Program-made: the position numbers and the translations under genes
Notes under the pieces: generated by a model
The model's database searches: none
The model's input: the letters and a program-made list of their open reading frames with translations, nothing else
What the model was told of the DNA's origin: nothing
Assembly: GCA_013298595.1 (NCBI GenBank)
Contig: JAAFIG010000012.1
Coordinates: 50,297-114,296 of the forward strand
Direction of reading: 5' to 3'
Origin: Deinococcales bacterium
Lineage (GTDB): Bacteria; Deinococcota; Deinococci; Deinococcales; JAAFIG01
DNA length: 64,000 nt
In this document: positions 1 to 11,700 of the stretch, in pieces
How the letters are laid out: each line of letters opens with the position of its first letter
Position numbering within the stretch: the stretch's first letter is position 1

Positions 1-2709
1 CGCTGTATCGGCAGTCACTGTGACTTGAACTTCATCTGAAGTTGAACCAGGTAATGTTTCTGGGATAATGGTGTACTCGCCGATTGGTAATTCAACTCGA
101 GCTGGCGTGGTGTAATTTGTGCCGTTAATTGTGAAGTTAATCGCTTCTAATGGGCTTGAAGTGTTACAGACTAAACTCGAGGCAGTAACGTTCAGCACAC
201 CCAGCGCGGCAACAACTTCGATGGTAGCACTGGCTTGATTGTTCTCGAGATTTGTTTCTGTTTCGTTACCCGTTACTTTGGCAGTATTTGTAAAACTACC
301 AACTTTGGTAGTACGAACTCGGGCTGTGACAGTAGCACTATCGCCGACTTTTAAGTTGCCGATATCGGCTGTCATCACACCGTTGGCAAATAAGACTCTG
401 CCATTGGTGCTGGTTTCACCACTGATGTAGGTCAAGCTCTCAGGCATTGGATCGGTAACAACCACACCTGTGGCGTCGCTTGGTCCGTTATTGGTAACAA
501 GGATGGTGTAGGTTGCTTCGCCACCAACAATGGTGTTATTTGGGTTGACGGTTTTCAAGATGGCTAAGTCAATGGTTTTGGCTTCTGGTGCTTTGACATT
601 GACAGTGCTGACGGCGACAACACCACAGTTTGGCTCGAGACTGGCTCGGACTGTACCGTTGACAATGGCTTTGGTGGCTTTGACCGAGATAGTAAAGACC
701 AATGGCTTACTGGCAGAAACAACACCAGAAATACGCAATGGCGTGGTGGCTTCTAAACCATTTGGCAGTGTGACATTGATGGTGGCTGGCACTGGTGTTG
801 CAAAAGCCGTTGTTGCCGTGGCTGTAAATGTGGTGGTATCACCAACATTGAGATCAGCCGTTGCAGGGGTTAATGTCAGACTGGTGCTGACTGCGTATTC
901 GACAGTTACATTAGCAGTTTTACCTTGTTCGACATTGACGCTGACAGGGTTAGCTGTTGCACCAGCAACGGGTGCTGGTGTCACTGTGACACTGCCTGGT
1001 TGCACAACCACGGTGGCAGGAGCAATCACATTTTGACCAGCAACACTGACATTGACACCTGTAATTGGAGTGCGTTGACCGCAAACCAAAGCAACTGCAT
1101 TGATTTGCACACTCGAGCGTGGGCAATCTGCAACAAATCGGATACGTCCTGAAGCACTGGTGACAGTGACTCGGCTACTCGAGTTGACTGTACCTTGTCC
1201 CTCGAGGATACTTGCCGAAACTGGCGACCAGCATGGTGGCAGGGTTGGTGTGACAATACGGCTCGAGCCTGCACCTGCAACGGTGTAGCTCGCACCTGGG
1301 ATTGGTTTACCTGTGGTGTCTACAACTTCGACGCGCAATGGTGGGGTTGGTTTGCCTGTTGCCGAGAAACCTGGTAAGTAAGCGAACAATGGTTTGTCAT
1401 CTAAACGCAAACGGAATGCAAAGGAGTTGCTGAATTGACGGGTGGTTGGTAACAAACGCCCAACAATTTTCCAAGTGCCCAATAGTTCTTGGGTGACCAC
1501 AAAAGCATTGGTTGCCCATTTAGCGTCTTCAGAGGCGGTCAGTTGAAAACGGCGACCATTTGGTGCGACCAAGGTTAGAACAATTTCTTTGTCGCCGTCA
1601 GCATCGTAATTGCTGAGTTTAACGGTTTTACCAAGGGTGGTTTTACCAAGTTCAACAAAGGCAACCAATTGATCTTGATTAAATTGTCCTCGAGCATTGA
1701 CTGTGAATTGGCTGGCTTCAACACGGAAACCAGAGGTTGCACGCAAAGCATATGAGTTCTTACCATTACCATCTGAAAGGATATTAAATGGATAATAGCC
1801 TGGTTTGAGCGGACCTTCGTATAAAGCTTCGTAACTATGGGTTGTACCTGGGGTGTAACTGCGTTGGAACAATGTTGCGCCTGTTGGGTCTTTCAACGTG
1901 AAATCGCTTTTTAGGGTTGCAGTTTTACCGTACAACTCGTCACCGTAGTAAGTAACTCGGTCTCGACCATTGGCATAATCGTTACGATTAATTTCTGGGC
2001 TGAAAACTTCGATACTCGAGACGCGTCCTGCTGCGCCTGCTGGTACGTTAATGCGGTAATCGTCTGGGTCTATACGCCAACCAACTTGTTTACCAACGCT
2101 CACCAATGGCAAAGCAATACTCGAGCCGTTGCCTTTAGCAGCATTGAGGGTTGTGCCATCTTGAACAGTTGGGTTGGTACGCGATGATGGCGTTGGTACG
2201 CCACCTGGTTGAGCTGGGGCAGCTGGTTGTGTTCCAGCCGCAGGTTTAGGAGCTGGGGTTGAACCCACTGGTTTTGGTGTTCCAGGCGTTGTGGCGGCTG
2301 GCTTTGGAGCAGGAGTCGTTGCAGCAGGTTTAGGGGCTGGAGTAGTAGCTGCTGGTTTTGGAGCAGGCGTTGTGGCGGCTGGTTTTGGTGCTGGTGTCGT
2401 CGCAGCAGGCTTAGGAGCTGCTGGAGTCGCTGGTTTAGGTGCGGGAGTAGTAGCAGCTGGTTTAGGCGCTGGTGTTGCTGGTTTAGGCGCTGGTGTTGCT
2501 GGTTTCGGTGCTGGTGTTGCTGGTTTCGGTGCAGCAGGTTGTGCTGGGGCAGCGACACCAATCCGACGAGGCTTAGGTTGAGGTGTTGTTTGTGCATAAG
2601 AAAGCGTAGCAGAACCAATGAGTAAAGCAGAAAACACAATAACTCGAGCGGATAATGCTGTGGACTTTATTGCCGCACTCGAGCGGCGAAGCAAACGTAG
2701 CGGATTCAT
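1..2709 (-). CDS. Secreted DUF11-repeat protein with Pro/Ala/Lys stalk (C-terminus beyond window)
   Basis: The open frame of 903 codons reads from ATG at 2709 off the left edge, so the C-terminus is missing. The start overlaps the upstream stop as ATGA and has GAGGTGA 6 bases before it, so it is probably translationally coupled to the giant gene. The N-terminus is a signal peptide: basic MNPLRLLRR, a hydrophobic core, and likely cleavage after SYA. A low-complexity stalk of PAPKPAT/PAPKPAA units follows (DNA about 2220-2560), then about 350 residues of unassigned beta-rich sequence and DUF11-like repeats, including one starting IDLAILKTVNPNNTIVGG near 540. Proline-alanine stalks often span a cell wall or envelope layer, and DUF11 repeats form Ig-like stalks of surface proteins. 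The role is inferred to be cell-surface or S-layer associated. No anchoring motif is visible in the part present. Confidence 0.85.
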   Translation of the reverse strand, partial: MNPLRLLRRSSAAIKSTALSARVIVFSALLIGSATLSYAQTTPQPKPRRIGVAAPAQPAAPKPATPAPKPATPAPKPATPAPKPAATTPAPKPATPAAPKPAATTPAPKPAATTPAPKPAATTPAPKPAATTPAPKPAATTPGTPKPVGSTPAPKPAAGTQPAAPAQPGGVPTPSSRTNPTVQDGTTLNAAKGNGSSIALPLVSVGKQVGWRIDPDDYRINVPAGAAGRVSSIEVFSPEINRNDYANGRDRVTYYGDELYGKTATLKSDFTLKDPTGATLFQRSYTPGTTHSYEALYEGPLKPGYYPFNILSDGNGKNSYALRATSGFRVEASQFTVNARGQFNQDQLVAFVELGKTTLGKTVKLSNYDADGDKEIVLTLVAPNGRRFQLTASEDAKWATNAFVVTQELLGTWKIVGRLLPTTRQFSNSFAFRLRLDDKPLFAYLPGFSATGKPTPPLRVEVVDTTGKPIPGASYTVAGAGSSRIVTPTLPPCWSPVSASILEGQGTVNSSSRVTVTSASGRIRFVADCPRSSVQINAVALVCGQRTPITGVNVSVAGQNVIAPATVVVQPGSVTVTPAPVAGATANPVSVNVEQGKTANVTVEYAVSTSLTLTPATADLNVGDTTTFTATATTAFATPVPATINVTLPNGLEATTPLRISGVVSASKPLVFTISVKATKAIVNGTVRASLEPNCGVVAVSTVNVKAPEAKTIDLAILKTVNPNNTIVGGEATYTILVTNNGPSDATGVVVTDPMPESLTYISGETSTNGRVLFANGVMTADIGNLKVGDSATVTARVRTTKVGSFTNTAKVTGNETETNLENNQASATIEVVAALGVLNVTASSLVCNTSSPLEAINFTINGTNYTTPARVELPIGEYTIIPETLPGSTSDEVQVTVTADTA
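2220..2560 (-). repeat. Pro/Ala/Lys low-complexity coding repeat
   Basis: Degenerate tandem units of about 15-24 bp encode PAPKPAT/PAPKPAA in the partial gene at 1-2709. The opposite strand reads as a Gly/Ala/Val shadow frame, which is not a gene. Confidence 0.85.
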
Positions 2710-5700
2710 TGAATCACCTCGTCGCCGAACTTGCGGCTGATTTCGAGACCCTCCTCTACCGCTGTTGCGGTAGAGAAAGGGGTGGAGGGCGAACTGGTTT
2801 CAGTGGTTTGTGGCTCGAGATGAATAAGTATCAGGAGTTCCTCGTAATCTATGTCCGGATCGGTCAGTGCTAAGTCTGGTGGAAGGGCACTGAACAATGG
2901 GTAAATCATTGTGTAGCTACCAGCTGGCAGTGTTCCTGGGATACTAATCACATTGCCGTTGGTATTTGGCGTTGTGGTTGTGCCGTTAACTGTTACAGGT
3001 CCACGGCTCGAGTTGGCTGGTAATGGATCGGTGATGCTGAGGTTAGATACAGCTTTCTCGAGTGTGATGCGGATAGTGACTGCGTAACCTGCGCCACCTT
3101 GAACCATACTCTTGATGATGGTGACTGGTCCACGTTGAACAGTAGTGCTGCGGGCTTTAACAGCGGCACCTTGTGGTGGTGAAAGCAGGAAGTCTGCGTT
3201 GACCACACCACCGATTTCAGAGGCGCGGACGTGGCGTGAACCTGGCGAGCCAAGGTCTTCTGGTACGCGTTTGACGGCGTATGGAGCAGTGACTGGGTCG
3301 AGGCGAACAACGTAGGTGCCTGGTGCAACATTTGGCACACTGTAACGTCCATTGCTGTCGGTGACGGCGCTGCGTCCATCGGACATGTAAACTCGTGCAC
3401 CTGGCAATGGTCGGTCGCCTGCGTCGAAGTTGTTGTTGTTGTTATTGTCGAAGTAGACACGTCCAACAATCACCGAGCTGTTATCAAAGACACCCAAGGT
3501 GACTTTGACCGCTGCTGCAGCTATCGAACCGCTCGAGGCATTGACTGAAACTGGAACTCCGTTGAGGCTTGGGTTTTGGGCTGTGCCTGTGACGGTACCT
3601 TTAGCAATCAATGGTTCTTTGGTGTTGATGTTTGCACCAACGATGGTGTCGAACTTGACGGTAACTGGTTCGCCGTTCTTCAAGTCGTTTGGCATCTTGA
3701 TGGTCAGGACTTGTTCACCTTGGGCATTAGTGGTTGTGGAAATTTGGCTCTTATCCACAACAATTGGCTTGCCACCTGGTACTTGCACAGTGATTGGCTT
3801 GCTTGGGTCGTAGGTCACGCCTTTAGGCAAGGTTACAGTGTAGACAGGGTTCTTGAGCGGTGTGATGGTACCTGGTGTGTTGTTTGTAATCACCGAGGTG
3901 TACGGCAAGTTATCGCCTGGGGTGACAACTTGACGATCTGGTGTGATGGTTAAGTTGATCTTTGGCGGCACATAACCAACGGCTGGAGCTTTGTTGACGG
4001 TGTTCGGTTTGATGTCAACAATTTGAATGTTGTTGTTGGTGGTCAGCACCTTACCTGCTGGGTCTGTGACAACCACACCAACTTTACCGACTGGGACGGC
4101 TGGGAAGACTGCCACACCATTGGCATCGGTTTGGACTGGTGGGATTGGATTGCCAGCAGCATCCTTGAGACGCACTGGGTTACCACTTGTATCAACGCGT
4201 ACTTTGTTGGTTGTTGGGTCAACTTCGTACAAGGTGACTGTGGCATTTGGAATGGCTGTTTCACCTGGATCACGCACTCCGTTACCGTTGTCATCGTTGA
4301 AGACTGGCACCTCGAGACGAGCGGTGGTGGTCTTGTTGACTGTGACAGTGACTTTGCTGACGGTGCAGCTACCAGCGGTGTCGCAAACTTTGTAATCGAA
4401 GGTATCTGTACCGAAGAAGCCTAGGTTTGGCGTGTACTTGATTGTGCCATCTGGGTTGACTGTGGTTGTGCCGTTGGTTGGATTCTTGACCACTACCACT
4501 GTGCTTGGTACAAGGTTACCTTTGTCGTTGGTCAGGACAGGAATGGTAACTGGGGTGTCTTGTGGTGTTTGGGCAGTGTCATCGCTCGAGATTGGCAAGA
4601 CAGTCACATCGACTGTGGTGACATTTGATCTCTGACCTGTGCTGTCAAGAACTGTGTAGGTAATTTGTGTGACATTGCCACTGAAATCAGTCTTTGGTGT
4701 GAAGGTGACTTCACCAACACCATTGACAGCGAACCTACCTTCTGGTACATCACGTGTGGTTTGAACACCAGCTGTAATTGGATCTAAATCGATGGTGTCT
4801 GGAGCGATATTGGCTGGGTTGGTGGCTTTGTCGTTACCAGTCAAGCTGAAGGTGATTGGTGTGTTCAGTGGTGTAACAGCTTTATCTGGATTTGCGACTG
4901 GTGGGTTGAGGCGGAAGCCATCGTTACCAGCGTTGTTAATGCCAGCCACTGGAGTAGTAATCACTGTTGGGTTTGTGCCCTCAGTTTGATTTGGTGTACC
5001 TGTGGTTGGGTTCTTCAGGGTTGTTGGGATACTCGAGCTGACCACTGTGACAGTGACTGGGCTACCGAGTGGTACGTTTGGTACGGAGTACGTGCCATCT
5101 GGCGCGGTTTGTACGGTGGCTGTGAATGTGCCATTGCTGACTGTGACACTGATGTTCTCGAGTCCTGGTTCGCTACCGTTTTGGGTGCTGTTGCCGTTGT
5201 CATCACGGTAGACCTTACCAACCACTGTTGCCAAGGCTGGGTTGCCTGGGGCGCTGATGGTCAAGGTGGCTGGGTTCGAGGTTTGACCTGTGTTGTCTTG
5301 CACGGTGTACTTGACTGGAACTGGTGTGCCATTGAAGGCTGGGTCTGGTACAAAGTTGACTGTGCCATCTGGGTTGATGGTGTATGTGCCATTGCCAGGA
5401 ACAGTAATTTGTTTACCGTTTGGTGAAACGGTGCTACCAGTTGGTTGACCCGTCGTTGGGAAGACCACACTGCTTGGAACAAGTGGGTTGCTCGAGGTGT
5501 CGTTACCAAGGACTGGAATGTTATTGACTGGCGTTGTTGTATTTGGTGCAACTCGAGCATCGTTGATTGCCACTGGTGGGTTTGGACGGTAACCATCAAT
5601 GCCTTGGTTGACGGTTGTACCTGCGGCAATGGTGACACTTGAACCAGCGGCAACATTGCTTGCGTTGGTTGGGTCGTTACCAGCTGTTTGGTTTGGAACA

Positions 5701-8700
5701 CCTGTGGTTGGGTTCTTGTACTTGGCTGGCAAGCTCGAGTCCACAATATCTACGACTGCATTACCAACTGGTAAGTTCAGGGCTGTGTACACGCCATTGG
5801 CATCGGTCAGTACAGTAATTGGTGCACCACTGGCTGGAGTGATGGTCACTTGGACATTCTCGAGGTTTGGTTCACCTGCTTGTTGTGTTCCGTTGCCGTT
5901 GGTGTCTTCAAAGACTTTACCTGTGATGTTGCCTTTGTTTGGTGTGCCAACTGTCACAGCAATTTGGGCTGGGTTACTTGGTTGACCGTTGGTGTCTTTG
6001 TAGGTGTATTGCACTGGTGTTGCACTGCCACTAAAGGTTGGTTCTGGATCGAAGGTGACCACACCTGTGGTTGGGTTGATGGTGTATGTACCCTCGCCTG
6101 GCACAGTTAATGTCTTACCGTCTGGGCTGACGGTGCTGCCGACTGGTTGACCTGTTGGTGTGAAGATCACACTGGTTGGGTCTTTGCCATTGTCGCTTGT
6201 GTCGTTGGTCAAGACTGGGATATCCACATTGGTATCGGCTGGTGTTGTGGCAGTGTCGTTGACTGCTTTTGGAGCAGCAGGACGGTAACCATCAGCACCT
6301 GCGTTGGCTGGGCTGGCTGGTGTGTTGGTCACAGCAACAGTCACAACACTTGGGTCTACGCCAGCGGTTTGATTTGGTACGCCAGCAGTCTTCAGAGCGG
6401 CTGGGAAGTCGGTGTCGTTGGTGTTGACATCGACAGTGACTGTACCTGTTGGAACGTTATCGGCAGTGTAAACACCGTTAGCATCAGTGGTGACTGTTCT
6501 GGTGAAGCTACCGTTGGTCAGCACAACATCAATATTCGGAATACCTTGTTCACCTGCACCTTGGCTACCATTGCCATCGAGGTCACGGAAGACCACGCCA
6601 CGCAAGCTACCAACTTCGGCGGCGACAGTCACATCAATATTGGCGGTACGGGTTGTGACGTTATCGGTCATGGTGTATTTGACAGTTGGTACAGCGCCGA
6701 TAAAGCCATTGACTGGTGTGAAGGTGACAACACCTGTGGTTGGATTCGACTTGAACTCACCTTCTGGGATGGTCAAGGTGCGTCCACCATCGCTGACAAA
6801 TGCACCCACAGGTTGACCTGTTGTTGGGAAGAAGACTTTGGTTGGGTCTTTGCTGCCAACATCGTTACCAAGCACTGGAATTTGCACTGGTGTGTTGACT
6901 GGAGTTGTTGCAGTGTCGTTGGCTGCTGTTGGAGTCACCACAACATTAACGGTGGCTGGGTTTGATTTCTGGGTGGTGCTGTCAAGCACAGTGTAAGTGA
7001 TTGGTGTGACATTGCCACTGAAGTTTGGATTTGGTGTAAAGGTCACTTCACCAATACCATTGACCACAAATTGACCTTCTGGCACAGTTCGGGTGGTGTC
7101 TTGGGCAGGTGTGCTTGGGTCGAGGTCAACTGTGCTTGGCACAATGTTGGCTGGGATTGTTGCATCATCGTTACCAGTCAAAGTGAAGGTGATTGGTGTA
7201 TTTACGGGTGTTGTATTGGCATCATTGACTGCCACTGGTGGGTTGAGACGGTAACCATCTGGGTCTGCATTGGCAACTGCGCCTGCAACCACAGTGGTGG
7301 TATTGACTGGGTTGGTTGGGCTGTTATTACCAGCGGTTTGATTTGGTGTTGTACCTGTCTTGACTGTGACTGGGAGGCTCGAGTCCACAATTTGTACAAC
7401 GTAGTTGCCAGCTGGGACATTGGCAGAGTACTTACCATTTGCATCGGTGGTGACTGGGATAGCTGCGCCGCCGCCAACTGGGGTTAAGGTGACTTGAACA
7501 TTTGGGATGCCTTTTTCGCTGCCGTCTTGTGCGCCACTGCCGTTGTCGTCGAAGAAGACAATGCCTTGCAATGTACCTGCACCGATAGTACCAACGGTAA
7601 TAGTGATATCGGTTGGGGCGGAAACATTGCCACTCGAGTCTGTGACAGTGTACTTAACAGGTGGTTGAACACCTGTTATAGCTGGGCTAGTTGGTACAAA
7701 GTTGACTGTGCCATCTGGGTTGATGGTGTATGTACCTGATGGGTTGGTTAGGGTCTTACCATCTGGAGAAACGCTGCTACCTGCTGGTTGACCTGCAGTT
7801 GGGAAAACCACACTACTTGGTACGAGGGTCAATGGACTGCTTGCAGTGTCATTGCCAAGTACTGGGATGTTGTTGACTGGTGTGTTATTTGGTGTGTTGG
7901 CAGTATCTGGTGCGGTAGCTGGGGCTGGGAAACGGAAGCCATCTCGAGCATCGGCAACTGTTCCACCTGCAACAACTGTTACGTTACTTGGATCTGAACC
8001 TGCGGTTGTGAGGGTTGCACCTGTTAGGAAGTCAGGGTCGGTGGTTTGTACTTTGACAGTTGCATTACCTGCTGGAACGCCTGGTGCACTCCATGTTCCA
8101 TCTGGGTTGGTGCTGACGGTGATTGGTGCGCCTCCGCCTGCTGGTGTGACGATCACATCAACATTACCAATGCCTGGTTCGGTTGGGTCTTTTGTGCCAT
8201 TACCGTTGTCGTCACGGAATACCAAACCTGTGACAGTGCCCTTGGTTGGTGTTCCAACATTGACTGTAATCAAAGCTGGGTTGCTTGGTAAGCCTGCATT
8301 GTCTTTGAAGGTGTATTGCACTGATGTTGTGGTACCAGTAAAGGTTGGTTCTGGATCAAAGGTGACCACACCTGTGGTTGGGTTGATGGTGTATGTACCT
8401 TCGCCTGGCACAGTTAATGTCTTGCCATCTGGGCTAACGGTGCTGCCTGCTGGTTGACCTGTTGGTGTGAATTTCACACTGGTTGGGTCTTTGGTATTTG
8501 GTGTGGTGCTCGAGTCGTTGGTGAGGACTGGAATATCCACATTGGTATCTGAAGCTGTTATTGCTGAATCATTCACTGCAACTGGTGGGTTTGGCTGGAA
8601 GCCATCTGCGCCAGCATCAGCACGATTGGCTGTGGTGTTAGCTGTAGTCACAGTCACCACACTCGGGTTGACACCAGCAGTTTGATTTGGCACACCACTC

Positions 8701-11700
8701 GAGTTCTTCAGGGTTGCTGGGATGCTCGAGTTGAGAACTTCAACAGTGACCGTTCCGACTGGTACGTTGTCAGCCGTGTAAGCACCTGTTACTGGGTCGG
8801 CTGGGACGGTGATTGTGAATGCACCATTGGTGATTTTCACTTGTGCAGCAAAGCCTGTTTCGTTTGTTCCTGCTTGTGAACCATTGCCGTTAGCATCTAT
8901 AAAGACATTACCTTTAATGTTACCAACGAAGACGAAGCCAATATCGGCAGCAGGGTTTGTGCCTGGAACGATATTGACATTTTGCGGATCTGTTGCAGGT
9001 GTTGTTAATACTGAGTTCGTTGGGTCAGTGACAACTTCAACTCGAGTGCTGCCGAGTGGCAAGTTTGGCACACTATAAGTTCCGTCTGGGTTGGTGTTGA
9101 CTACGATTGGTGCACCACCGCCAGCAGGTGTGACTGTGACTGGAACATTGCCAATGCCTAATTCGCCTGGGTCTTGAACGCCATTGCTGTTCTTATCTTC
9201 AAAGACAAGACCATTCAATGTGCCATTGGTGACTGGTGAAATTGGTGTTGGGCTTGGGGTATCACTGTTTGGTGTAGCTGGTAAGTTCGGGCTGTTGGTG
9301 CTGTTATCGGTTGCCAATGCACCTGTTGGTGGTGTTGGTGGTGTGGCTGGGTCGTTTGGCACAGTATGACCAGGGTTATTGCCTGGTTGTGCGCTGGTAG
9401 AAGCAAAGACTTGGTTATTACGCACCGTGGTGGCAGTTGCAACATCTGGGAAGACCACCGTTGCTGTGAAGGTGATGGTGCAGTTTTGACCTGGTTGCAA
9501 GGTATCCGAACCTGCTAACAAGGCAACTGAACCTGTGACTGCTCCGTTGATGCTTGGTGTGGCTGCTGTGCAGGTTGCACCTGCACTTGGTGCAACTGCG
9601 TAACTCGAGATGGTGATGCTGGTTGCGCCTTGGAAGGTACGGGCAAGGTTTTCAACCACTTGTACTTTGGTGGCTGGGATGGTGCCTGTGTTACCAACTT
9701 TGACGGTAATTGGCACGCTGTAACTGGTTGCGCTAATAACAGTGGCTGCACCTGCGGTCTTGACAGCATCAATTTGTTGGACGTTGTAAGGGATGGTGTA
9801 GGTAGCTGGAGTGCCATCTTGTAAGCCGTTGTTATCCCTTGCGGCGTATTGGAAGGTCACTGGAGCTGTTGGTTGCGTGGTGCTTGGGAGGTATGTGACC
9901 AATGCCAAATCGGCTGGAGTGTTTGGAATCAAGGTGGTGTTTGCCACGACTGGTACGCCGTTGTAAAGCAGGGTACCAGCAGTTGGCAAGCTAGTAACTA
10001 CAAAGTTATCTACTGTACCGTCTGGGTCGTTACCACTGAGCACTGGGGCAACTGGGCTGAGCGCTAATGGTGCGGCTGCATCGCCTGCATTGACTGGTAC
10101 GTTGGTGCGATCAACAGTGGTTGGTGGTTCGTTGCCAAGTGGAATGCTGTAGGTGTTCGGGGTTGAATCCTCGAGTCCAGTGTTGTCTATGGCAGCGTAG
10201 GTAAAGCTGGTGCTACCACCTGCTGGAGCTGTGCCATCTGGGTCGAAGGTTAAGGTACCGAGTTGTGTAGCTGGAACAGTAAATCCTGCTGCAACTTGGG
10301 CTGGTGTAATTGGTACGCCACCAAGTGCCAGTGTGCCATTGGTTGGCAAGCTGGTGATCTTGTAACTGACAACTGTGCCATCTGGGTCTGTACCAAGGAG
10401 GTTTGGATTGAGCACCGTTGCGGCTGCATTCAGTGCCAATGGGTCGTTGGTACGGTCTTGGGTGACTGGTGGTTGGTTGAGTTGTGTTGGGGTTGGGCTT
10501 GGTACATCTCCTGCAACTGGTGGGTTGGTTGGATCGCCTGCACCATTTGGCAAGGTGGTGGTGCTGTTATCACTCGAGAGTGGGCTTGGGTTTGTACCTG
10601 TTGGATTTGGTACATCGTCAGTGCTGGCAACGGCGGTGTTTTCGCGGTTGCTGGTTGGAATCACAGCAGCGTTCGGGTAAGTCACTCGGACAGTGAACTT
10701 GATGATGCAGCTTGCGCCTGGGGCAAGGGTGTTGCTGCCACTGAGCAAGGCTGTTTGGCTAACACCATTGAAAGCCGTTGGGTTGAGGGTGCAAGTACCA
10801 CTCGAGACAGTTGCAGCACTTTGAATACTGATGACTGCTGGGCTTGGGTAAGTTGCAACCAAGTTATCTACAACTTGAACATTGGTGGCTGGCACAGTGC
10901 CTGTGTTACTGACTTGGACAGCGTATGGAATGTCGTAAGCGAATGGTGTGCCAACAACTGGTGTGACTCGAGCTGGAGCAGCTTTGACAACATTAATTTG
11001 TTGAGCTGCAACTGGTGTGGTGTCTGAACCTGTGTTGTTATTGTTGTAATTGGTGCTTGGTTCGCCTCCACCTTGGACACTGGCAGTATTGCTGACACTT
11101 GGTACAGCGGCTGCGGTTGGGATAACGGCAACACTGAAGTTACTCGAGCCACCAATTGCAATGGCAGTTGTGCTGGTGCAGGTAATAACATTGGTAGCTG
11201 CATTGCATGTCCAAGCGGCATTTCCTGAGGCAACTACACCATCGGCTACGGTTAAGCCTGTTGGTAAGGTGTCAGCAACAGTAATTGTACCTGTTGTTGG
11301 GCTACCTCCTTGATTGGTGACAGTGAAGTTGTATGTGCCTGGCAAGCCAACTGTGAAGGTTGCACCTGTATCAGATTTAACAATAATCAGGTCTGGCACG
11401 GTTGGGGTGACAACGGTTGGGGTGCTGTTAGCTGGGTCTGGGTTGCTGAGGTCATCGACCAAAGCAACGTTGGTGACATCAGTGACGTTAGCTGGGAGTG
11501 GTGTGTTAACAGTTACTTGGAAGGTTCGAGTAACGGTTGCACCTGCTGCAACTGGAACACTTGTCCATGTGACTGTTCCACCAGCTTCTGTTCCACTATT
11601 GCTGGCTGAACCTGCAACATAAGTGGTGTTGGCTGGGATTGCATCAGTGATGGTGACATTGGTGGCTGTTCCACCTGTGTTTTGTACGCTGATGGTGTAC

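Noticed and set aside
2100-2639. A Gln/Leu/His-rich open frame on the minus strand and a Gly/Ala/Val-rich one on the plus strand (2291-2581)
   Set aside because: Both are shadows of the PAPKPA repeat of the real surface gene; periodic codons keep other frames open.
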